Shown in pieces: positions 1 through 5,117 of a stretch of DNA of 5,860 nucleotides. Made by a program: the position numbers and the translations under genes. Every line of letters begins with the position of its first letter. Position 1 is the stretch's first letter. The stretch is from Ignavibacteria bacterium. GTDB taxonomy: Bacteria; Bacteroidota; Ignavibacteria; Ignavibacteriales; Melioribacteraceae. The stretch spans positions 1 to 5,860 of the forward strand of contig QILJ01000517.1 of assembly GCA_003233295.1 (NCBI GenBank). The letters are read 5' to 3'. The notes beneath the pieces were generated by a model. It saw only the letters and a list, made by a program, of their open reading frames with translations. It had not been told where the DNA came from and made no database searches.

Positions 1-225
1 GGGCAGATGACAATCAACACAGTTGACTTTTACACCGCTTTGATTATATACATGAGCGCCCTGTTTCCATGATTGTGTTGCCTGCGGATGAACATGACAC
101 GATTCGCAAAACTCATTTTCTGAGGTTTCTATCGAAGCATAATTAATTATTAAAATGAATGTCGCACCTAAGGAAAACAGTAAAAATCCAATTAAGTACG
201 ATTTGTTCTTCTTTGTTTTAATCAG
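1..225 (-). CDS. NapC/NrfH-type membrane-anchored multiheme cytochrome c, N-terminal part
   Basis: The first 75 codons of a gene that leaves the window on the left. Residues 1-9 are basic, about 10-29 form one hydrophobic helix, and two c-type heme sites follow: CESCH at 40-44 and CVDCH at 69-73, the second followed by LP. An uncleaved N-terminal helix followed by closely spaced CxxCH sites is the layout of NapC/NirT/NrfH cytochromes, which take electrons from quinol in the membrane and pass them to periplasmic reductases. The first site reads CHVHP, so the position two after the heme histidine is His; classical NrfH has Met there. No ATG, GTG or TTG occurs in frame between the upstream stop codons and the first heme site. 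The start given is a CTG placed 6 bases after an AGGAAA; the ATT just after it is an equal candidate. The family call is firm, the exact start is not, and the partner reductase is outside the window. Confidence 0.8.
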   Translation of the reverse strand, partial: MIKTKKNKSYLIGFLLFSLGATFILIINYASIETSENEFCESCHVHPQATQSWKQGAHVYNQSGVKVNCVDCHLP

Positions 226-230
226 GATTA

Positions 231-237
231 CTTTCCT
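231..237 (-). promoter_or_regulatory. Ribosome binding site for the cytochrome gene
   Basis: AGGAAAG on the minus strand lies just upstream of the cytochrome frame and about 45 bases after the DUF1080 stop codon. It sits 6 bases (counted from AGGAAA) before a CTG and 9 bases before an ATT, both in frame. It is the main evidence that translation begins here, because no ordinary start codon exists. The site itself is a sequence match only. Confidence 0.45.
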
Positions 238-278
238 ATAGAATTATTATTCTTTTATATTTGTATTCTGTTATCAAA

Positions 279-959
279 TTATTTGACCGGTTCTAACTTA
301 ATGTTTCTAAATTGAATAGGTCGTCCTTCACTCTGAAGAGCAATTTTACCATAATTAACAGAAGTGTTCGTTGCTTTATTCTGCATTACCCCGTTAACAT
401 ATAAAGTTATTGTGTTATCATTGCAAATGATTTCATATTTATTCCATTCCCCAAGCGGGTTTTCACTGCTTTTCTTTTGTTTGGCAATTTGTCTGGAATC
501 TTTATTTACATGCTCATCCATCTCGGTTCCACCAATGACATAAAAGTCACCTGCATTTCCCGATAATAACTGCGCCTCAATGCTCTTTGGCCAAACTGTA
601 TCCGGAATACTCATGTGCAGTAATACACCGCTATTACCAGGATCACTGGGCCATCTCCATTCTAGAGTAAGGTTATAGTTTGCATAATCGTTTTCAGTTC
701 TGATATAGCCAGATGGTTTACCGTTACAATTTATTACTCCATCAACGATATTCCACACGGTATCAGTATTCACCGTGCTGTCTGGGATAAATTTTACCCA
801 ACTGGAAAAATCCTCACCATTCCATAAATTGATTGTTTGTGTAGGTACAATTACGTTATTCGGTAATGATTCTGTTCTTTCCTGCAAATTTTTTCCTTTA
901 CATGAAAACAAAAATAATGACGTTACCAACAGCCAAATAATTATTTTAAAATTTTTCAT
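279..959 (-). CDS. DUF1080 (3-keto-disaccharide hydrolase-type) lipoprotein
   Basis: A 226-residue exported protein. Residues 1-19 form a lipoprotein signal (basic MKNFK, hydrophobic core) ending in the lipobox LFSC with Cys20 as the lipidated residue. A short polar linker leads to one DUF1080 / PF06439 domain from about 43 to the end. Family marks visible are NLWNGEDFSSW (44-54), LTLEWRW with PGNSGV (97-111), EAQ with GDFY (128-140), PLGEWNKYEI (168-177), LYVNG (186-190), and the closing IALQSEGRPIQFRNIKL. The fold is a concanavalin-like beta sandwich. Characterised members cleave 3-keto-glycosides, so the likely substrate is an oxidised sugar or glycoside in the periplasm or at the outer membrane; the precise substrate is unknown. 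The frame also opens at a GTG at 992 that overlaps the upstream TGA, but the ATG at 959 gives a proper signal peptide and has GGAAAG just before it. The upstream TIM-barrel gene is a likely partner. Confidence 0.88.
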   Translation of the reverse strand: MKNFKIIIWLLVTSLFLFSCKGKNLQERTESLPNNVIVPTQTINLWNGEDFSSWVKFIPDSTVNTDTVWNIVDGVINCNGKPSGYIRTENDYANYNLTLEWRWPSDPGNSGVLLHMSIPDTVWPKSIEAQLLSGNAGDFYVIGGTEMDEHVNKDSRQIAKQKKSSENPLGEWNKYEIICNDNTITLYVNGVMQNKATNTSVNYGKIALQSEGRPIQFRNIKLEPVK

Positions 960-987
960 TCTTTCCGCCAATTGTGAGTTAAAAATT

Positions 988-1007
988 ATCACATTTTATC
1001 ACATTTT
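988..1007. repeat. Perfect 10-bp tandem duplication at the TIM-barrel gene end
   Basis: The unit atcacatttt occurs twice in direct succession (988-997 and 998-1007). It spans the last codons and stop of the TIM-barrel gene. Ten is not a multiple of three, so the duplication sets the frame of the C-terminus: with two copies the protein ends in KCDKM and a TGA, with one copy it would end in KCDNF and a TAA. It also creates the GTGA overlap with the extended DUF1080 frame. Confidence 0.85.
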
Positions 1008-1912
1008 CGATACGCATCAATTACAGCTATTTCACCTTCCTTGCCCGGTTTGCTATTCCCGTGCTCCATACCGAGTATGCCGGTATAACCCTTTTCAAAG
1101 ATATGTTTGAAGACATTATGAAAATTCACTTCGCCTGTTGTCGGTTCTTTTCTTCCCGGATTATCTCCAATTTGAAAATATCCAATTTCATCCCAAGCTA
1201 AGTCTATATTCGGGATCAAGTTTCCCTCGGAAATCTGCTGGTGATACAAGTCGTCCAAAATTTTGCATGAAGGACTATTAACGGCTTTACATATTTGATA
1301 TGCCTGCGGGATCTGTGTTAAAAACATACCAGGATGATTGTAGAAATTTAGTGACTCTATTACCATCACCAAACCATGAGGTTCAAGAATTTCGCTTGCC
1401 CGCTTGAGTGATTCAACAACATTTGCAGTTTGATATTCAATTTTTAAACGCGGGTCAACATGACCGGGCACAACGGTCATCCACTTTGCATTCACACGTT
1501 TTGCAACTTCAACAGAATCTTTTATATCTTTAAGAAATTCATCTCTGTAATCCTGTTTGCCGCTTGTTAAATTAGGGTCTTTCCAGTAAATTTTATGAGC
1601 CACAAAAATACCCATTTGCAACCCGAGTTTTGTCATCGTTTTGGCGATTTTCTCTTGCACATCAACCGATTTATCCTTCATCCCGTTATCTTCAAGCGCA
1701 GGAATTCCCTGATCTGCAATAAACTTTAACTGATCGATAAGATCTTCACCTGCGCTATTCTTGAACATTCCGAAATGCGAAGCATAATTTAAATTGAACT
1801 TATGGTTCTTACCCGGTTTGTCGTCAGATGTATTGCCCAAAACAGTGTTTGCACCGAGGGATACCGAAGCTGCTGATAATGCTGTTGCTTTTATAAAATC
1901 ACGACGTTTCAT
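989..1912 (-). CDS. Tat-exported TIM-barrel sugar isomerase/epimerase, hydroxypyruvate isomerase-like
   Basis: A 307-residue protein of the AP-endonuclease-2-type xylose isomerase-like TIM-barrel superfamily, closest in motifs to hydroxypyruvate isomerase (Hyi). A twin-arginine signal occupies about residues 1-26 (RRDFIK at 3-8, then an Ala/Ser-rich core), so it should act folded in the periplasm; classical Hyi is cytoplasmic. The barrel starts near 39. Conserved marks are ESLN with Glu186, DLYHQQ with Asp221 and His224, the strand FQIGDNPGRKEPTTGE (246-261), and GMEHG with Glu283. Glu186, Asp221 and Glu283 are probable metal ligands by family comparison. The ATG has AGGA 5 bases upstream. 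The next gene, a DUF1080 lipoprotein, follows within 29 bp; the two families recur together in Bacteroidota and Planctomycetota sugar clusters, which makes a keto-sugar or glycoside substrate more likely than hydroxypyruvate itself. The last residues are altered by a 10-bp duplication. Fold is sure; reaction is not. Confidence 0.88.
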   Translation of the reverse strand: MKRRDFIKATALSAASVSLGANTVLGNTSDDKPGKNHKFNLNYASHFGMFKNSAGEDLIDQLKFIADQGIPALEDNGMKDKSVDVQEKIAKTMTKLGLQMGIFVAHKIYWKDPNLTSGKQDYRDEFLKDIKDSVEVAKRVNAKWMTVVPGHVDPRLKIEYQTANVVESLKRASEILEPHGLVMVIESLNFYNHPGMFLTQIPQAYQICKAVNSPSCKILDDLYHQQISEGNLIPNIDLAWDEIGYFQIGDNPGRKEPTTGEVNFHNVFKHIFEKGYTGILGMEHGNSKPGKEGEIAVIDAYRKCDKM

Positions 1913-1960
1913 GTTTGTCCTTTTTTATGTTTAGATTTTTGAAATCTTATTAGAATGAAA

Positions 1961-2254
1961 CTAATTATTATCTTTGTTTTTTCTCAGCAAGGATAGTCCT
2001 CCAAATCCGCTGATTATAGCCATGTAAAAACCAAAGTCGTACCACCAGCCGGTATTATTAACATCATATATTGAAATGGACGGATTAAAAAATCCCACAA
2101 TCAATGACAGTGGAGCGATCCATCCATGCCAAATACCGGAAAAGAACCCGGACGGATCATGTGGTCCGCTTGAACCGCCGCCGGGAAAACATGCCGTCAG
2201 CAACAATCCGGATAGCAGGATCACCGCAATATTACGTATATGCTTTCTATTCAT
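1961..2254 (-). CDS. Small membrane lipoprotein of unknown function
   Basis: A 97-residue protein with a clear start: GGAG lies 5 bases before the ATG. Residues 1-21 are a lipoprotein signal ending in LTAC (Cys22). A Gly/Ser/Pro linker (24-36) is followed by a hydrophobic stretch GIWHGWIAPLSLIVGFF (40-56), a short polar loop with YDVNNTGWWYDFGF (63-76), a second hydrophobic stretch to about residue 90, and a basic tail RKNKDNN. The IWHGWIAP and YDVNNTGWWYDFGF segments look like those of a widespread uncharacterised family that I recognise only from memory. The topology is unclear: with a lipidated N-terminus outside, two full membrane passes would leave the basic tail outside, against the positive-inside rule, so one segment may only lie in or dip into the membrane. 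It starts 15 bp after the acyl-CoA synthetase stop and is probably cotranscribed with it. Function unknown. Confidence 0.75.
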   Translation of the reverse strand: MNRKHIRNIAVILLSGLLLTACFPGGGSSGPHDPSGFFSGIWHGWIAPLSLIVGFFNPSISIYDVNNTGWWYDFGFYMAIISGFGGLSLLRKNKDNN

Positions 2255-2269
2255 TTTTTCTCCAAAATT

Positions 2270-3955
2270 TTATGAATATAAAAATCGTTTGATCTTTTTC
2301 GTCGGTGTTTTTTCAAACGGTTCAACCTGTTCTACAATCTTCTTGATCTTTGAAAAATTGTTCAATCTTTCATTTGCGTTTTTATGAATATCGTTCAATA
2401 TTTTTTCAACAATTTTTCTTGCTTCAGGCTCGTTCATTTTTTGGATTTCGAAAACATCATCGATCTGCTCATAGTCAAGATGGATTCTTGCCTCCAAAGA
2501 ACCATCTCTATCCAGGACTAAAGACTCGGCAACAAAAGACTGCTCGTTGATAATTGCTTCGACCTCTTCCGGGTAAATATTTTTACCGTTCGATCCGATG
2601 ATTACATTTTTCGATCTGCCTCTCAGAAACAGATAACCGTCTTTATCCACCAAACCTAAATCCCCTGATCTGAACCAGCCGTCTTCGGTAAGAACTTCCC
2701 GCGTTTTTTCGGGATCTTTGTAATATCCGTTCATCACGTTTGGACCTTTGATCAAAACTTCTCCTTCGCCGGTTTCTTCATCGGGATTATCTATCTTTAC
2801 TTCCATTCCTTCAAGCGTCACACCGGATGACCTGAAGCGCACATTAAAATTATCAGTGCCTGTTACCAGCGGAGAAGTCTCGGTTAAGCCATATCCCATA
2901 GAATAAGGAAACTTTGCCTCAAGCAGAAATTTTTCAACATCACCGGCAAGAGCTGAGCCGCCAATGCAGAAGAGTCTTAACTCTCCTCCAAAAGTATCTT
3001 TCAATTTTTTACCGGCGACGGAATTCATCTTCTTTCGCAGCGGAGCAAATTTATACAGTTTTCTTGTAATTGTTTTTTTATTGATCTCAGCCAGCACTTT
3101 GTTTCTATATATCTTTTCGATAACCAAAGGAACCGAAAGCATAACTGTTGGTTTAACAACTTTCAATGCAGGCAGCAAAGCCGCGGCAGTCGGAGGTTTT
3201 TTCATGTAATAAATTGCAGCGCCGCTTAATATTGGAGTGACCAAACCCAAAGTTGCTTCGTAGGTATGATATAAAGGCAGAATGGATAACAGCCTGTCTT
3301 GTTCGCTCATGTTTACAAGCTTTACGCTTGCCTGTGCATCATATACAATGTTTTTGTGAGTAAGCATCACACCCTTTGAATGACCGGTAGTGCCGGAAGT
3401 ATATAAGATGAGAGCAAGATCATCTTCTTTGATTTTATCATTAGCAAGTCCAACCATTTTTAGTGCGGCAAATTTTATTTTTTGAAATTCCTTTAGACCT
3501 TCAGCCATCGCCGCTTTTATTTTATCATTTTTTGTCTCATCGGGAATAATCGAGAAATCATCCAGTAAAATTGTTGTTGTCAAAACGTCCGATTTAAATT
3601 CTTCAACTTTTTCATATTGTTTTGATGAAACAAAAAGAGCTTTGCTTTCCGAGTGACGCAGTATGTGATGGATCTCAACTGCTTTGAACTCAGTCATTAT
3701 CGGCACGCCAACCGCTCCTATAGAAGTAATCGCGAAATAAGCAATTCCCCAATTCACACTGTTCTCGCTGAGGATTGCGACTTTATCTCCAGGCAGCACC
3801 CCCTTTTCGCGCAAGAATTCAGAGACAGAACTTACTTTTTCTCCAAGTTCTTTGTAGGTAACGGAATCTCCGTTTACCCAGGCTAAAGCAGTTTTGTTTT
3901 CATACTTTGATGTGCTAAAATTAATGAGTTGATCTAAGGTGAGTTTGTCTAACAT
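2270..3955 (-). CDS. Long-chain fatty acid-CoA ligase (AMP-forming acyl-CoA synthetase)
   Basis: A complete 561-residue member of the ANL adenylating family. It activates a carboxylic acid, most likely a long-chain fatty acid, with ATP to an acyl-AMP and then to acyl-CoA, in the cytoplasm or at the inner membrane face. Core motifs are in order: the phosphate loop LYTSGTTGHSKGVMLTH (184-200), LPLYHTYE (226-233), YGLTETSP (355-362), GWFRSGD (426-432), the hinge region DKDGYLFLRGRSKN (437-450), NIYPEEVE (459-466), and PTKKIKR (551-557) with the probable catalytic lysine at 554. Length and the LPLYHTYE segment resemble bacterial FadD-like and long-chain-type ligases; the exact chain length preference cannot be read. 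The ATG has GGGAGA upstream (3965-3970) at 9 bases. It may head a run of five closely spaced genes. It could serve beta-oxidation, phospholipid synthesis or uptake of fatty acids; no other lipid gene is nearby. Confidence 0.93.
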   Translation of the reverse strand: MLDKLTLDQLINFSTSKYENKTALAWVNGDSVTYKELGEKVSSVSEFLREKGVLPGDKVAILSENSVNWGIAYFAITSIGAVGVPIMTEFKAVEIHHILRHSESKALFVSSKQYEKVEEFKSDVLTTTILLDDFSIIPDETKNDKIKAAMAEGLKEFQKIKFAALKMVGLANDKIKEDDLALILYTSGTTGHSKGVMLTHKNIVYDAQASVKLVNMSEQDRLLSILPLYHTYEATLGLVTPILSGAAIYYMKKPPTAAALLPALKVVKPTVMLSVPLVIEKIYRNKVLAEINKKTITRKLYKFAPLRKKMNSVAGKKLKDTFGGELRLFCIGGSALAGDVEKFLLEAKFPYSMGYGLTETSPLVTGTDNFNVRFRSSGVTLEGMEVKIDNPDEETGEGEVLIKGPNVMNGYYKDPEKTREVLTEDGWFRSGDLGLVDKDGYLFLRGRSKNVIIGSNGKNIYPEEVEAIINEQSFVAESLVLDRDGSLEARIHLDYEQIDDVFEIQKMNEPEARKIVEKILNDIHKNANERLNNFSKIKKIVEQVEPFEKTPTKKIKRFLYS

Positions 3956-3976
3956 GATAAATTTTCTCCCAAAATA

Positions 3977-4005
3977 ATTATATTATTAAGATCGTAATTT
4001 TGCAA
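3977..4005 (-). promoter_or_regulatory. Possible sigma70-type promoter before the acyl-CoA synthetase gene
   Basis: On the minus strand TTGCAA (4005-4000) and a perfect TATAAT (3982-3977) are separated by 17 bases in the 110-bp gap between the TrmO-like gene and the acyl-CoA synthetase. A start about 7 bases past the -10 would leave a leader of only about 15 bases, beginning at the GGGAGA ribosome site. The gap is very AT-rich, so a chance match is quite possible, and Bacteroidota often use a different promoter consensus. Confidence 0.3.
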
Positions 4006-4065
4006 TCAAATTGAAACTAAATTTTAAATTAATTCCGAGAAAAATCTCCATCAAATTTAGAATAC

Positions 4066-4557
4066 TCAATGTTTATGTAGAGTACCAGCCAAATGCATTT
4101 TCAAGTGTTCATCAAACTCAGCAAGGTTAACCCAGCCACGGTTTGCATCCTCCTTTGAATCAATATCTTTGATGTAAGGCTTAATATCAATTAACGGGGT
4201 ATTATTTAATGCATCTATCCCGGAAGTAGTGATTATGTTTTTTTCGATCTTTAATATTTTAACAACGCTTAAACCAATAGGGTTTGGTCTGTTAGGTGAA
4301 CGACTTGCAAACACACCAACGGATGTCTTTCCTTTAGCCCAGGGCGGAGAAATAACATTTTGATAATCTTTATCAAGACGATCTAAAAAATAGAGCACAT
4401 AAATGTAGTTGAATTTTTCAAGTGAAGTTAAAGCGGATTCATATTCGGGATAGACCTCAATTGTAAAATCACCTTTTGCCTTTTCATTCGACTGATTAGG
4501 AGCGTTATCCTTATACGGAGTGTGGATAACTCCTATCTGTTTGATGCTAAACTTCAT
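4066..4557 (-). CDS. TrmO/TsaA-like tRNA N6-methyltransferase, short form
   Basis: A 163-residue protein made almost wholly of the TrmO (TsaA, UPF0066) domain. Family members use S-adenosylmethionine to methylate N6 of threonylcarbamoyladenosine at position 37 of tRNA-Thr, which tunes decoding. Marks seen are the N-terminal strand IKQIGVIHTPYK (5-16), FNYIYVLYFLDRLD (49-62), the signature GVFASRSPNRPNPIGLS (81-97), and LNNTPLIDIKPYI (117-129). The C-terminal extension of the 235-residue E. coli enzyme is missing, as in the short forms. The start is uncertain: the frame extends to a TTG at 4593 and holds an ATG at 4569, and none of these has a good ribosome site. The ATG at 4557 is chosen because the domain begins there; it overlaps the end of the GNAT gene by 11 bp, which suggests coupled translation. 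Short TrmO-like proteins may have other small-molecule or tRNA targets, so the substrate is an inference. Confidence 0.85.
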   Translation of the reverse strand: MKFSIKQIGVIHTPYKDNAPNQSNEKAKGDFTIEVYPEYESALTSLEKFNYIYVLYFLDRLDKDYQNVISPPWAKGKTSVGVFASRSPNRPNPIGLSVVKILKIEKNIITTSGIDALNNTPLIDIKPYIKDIDSKEDANRGWVNLAEFDEHLKMHLAGTLHKH

Positions 4558-5002
4558 ATCTGTAAACATTTGTTGTTCGCTGTTTAAATCCAAGCCGCTG
4601 ATATAACCTGTTTGCCGCTTCTCTGCTGGGGCTTGAGGTTAAATCGATCTTTTTAATTCCCAACTCCTTAGCCTTTTCTATTGCCGCAAGTGTTATCTTT
4701 TCCCCAATGCCTTTACCCCGCGCAGATTTATCAACAACCACATCCTCAATTCTGGCTAGCATACCGGTTGGGATATCTATTATTGCAAGGGTTAAAATTC
4801 CGACAATTTTGTTGTTGAGAGTTTCATCCGATGCTGTAAAGAGGATTGAGTTTTTTGACGATACAATTCTATTGAGGTCTTTTTGAGAAAAGGATAACTT
4901 CGAAGTAGTTAATTGCGAAAGGAGCTCAATCATCACATCGTAAAGCTCTTCTGATGATTCTGTTACTTCTTTAATTTCAATGTTGTTGTTTTGATTCATC
5001 AT
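4547..5002 (-). CDS. GNAT family N-acetyltransferase
   Basis: A 151-residue single-domain acetyltransferase that transfers an acetyl group from acetyl-CoA to an amine; the acceptor cannot be read from the sequence. Motif A is clear: strand ARIEDVVVDKSARGKGIGEKI (83-103), with RGKGIG (95-100) forming the pyrophosphate-binding loop. Motif B follows as IKKIDLTSS with REAANRLYQRLGFKQR (127-142), where Tyr134 is at the position of the usual general acid. The C-terminus TTNVYRYEV fits the usual ending of small GNAT enzymes. Two ATG codons stand in tandem at 5002 and 4999; a weak GGTG lies 4 bases before the first and 7 before the second, so the second may be the true start. The gene's end overlaps the TrmO-like gene. 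An inverted repeat ends 16 bp before its start codon and would be in its leader or the upstream read-through region. Confidence 0.88.
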   Translation of the reverse strand: MMNQNNNIEIKEVTESSEELYDVMIELLSQLTTSKLSFSQKDLNRIVSSKNSILFTASDETLNNKIVGILTLAIIDIPTGMLARIEDVVVDKSARGKGIGEKITLAAIEKAKELGIKKIDLTSSPSREAANRLYQRLGFKQRTTNVYRYEV

Positions 5003-5018
5003 TTTACACCAGCATTAG

Positions 5019-5073
5019 TTTGGGGTTTTGTCACGATTTTTGCTTCTCGTGCAAAAATCCCGCCAAAACCAAA
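5019..5073. repeat. Imperfect inverted repeat (hairpin-forming) before the GNAT gene
   Basis: Inner arms gatttttgc (5035-5043) and gcaaaaatc (5051-5059) are perfect 9-bp complements around a 7-base loop. After a 4x4 mismatched internal loop, outer arms ggttttg (5024-5030) and caaaacc (5064-5070) pair for 7 bp, and beyond a 2-base bulge ttt and aaa add 3 bp. A competing short stem also exists: cacga (5032-5036) with tcgtg (5047-5051). Neither side is followed by a clear T-run in the direction of the genes, so a standard intrinsic terminator is unlikely. It could be a small dispersed repeat, a leader hairpin of the GNAT gene, or an RNA 3' end for the upstream methyltransferase transcript. Confidence 0.7.
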
Positions 5074-5117
5074 TTTCTTTCCTTTCTTTTTACAAATAAG
5101 TCTTTATAAATAAAAAA

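Noticed and set aside
279..992. GTG start at 992 for the DUF1080 gene, overlapping the upstream stop as GTGA
   Set aside because: The ATG 11 codons later gives a regular lipoprotein signal, while the GTG start adds a polar stretch before it; the overlap itself is made by the 10-bp duplication.
775..1110. Plus-strand open frame of 111 codons
   Set aside because: It lies opposite the DUF1080 and TIM-barrel genes, has no recognisable domain, and crosses a gene junction, so it is a shadow frame.
1933..1947. A 6-bp perfect palindrome agattt-ttg-aaatct between the small lipoprotein and the TIM-barrel gene
   Set aside because: The stem is short and AT-rich, and no T-run follows in the direction of transcription, so it does not qualify as an intrinsic terminator and could be chance.
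2076..2387. Plus-strand open frame of 103 codons, with a second overlapping frame at 2104-2292
   Set aside because: Both lie opposite the small lipoprotein and the ligase end, which have clear ribosome sites and protein features; the plus frames have neither.
3653..3886. Plus-strand open frame of 77 codons inside the acyl-CoA synthetase gene
   Set aside because: It is antisense to a conserved N-terminal domain and has no protein features of its own.
4037..4048. A 4-bp stem gaga-aaaa-tctc downstream of the TrmO-like gene
   Set aside because: It is too short and weak for a terminator, and no T-run follows.
4052..4059. TAAATTTG on the minus strand, matching the Bacteroidota -7 consensus TAnnTTTG
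   Set aside because: No TTG or TTTG element lies about 20 bases upstream, and the match is in AT-rich sequence; it would also give a long leader.
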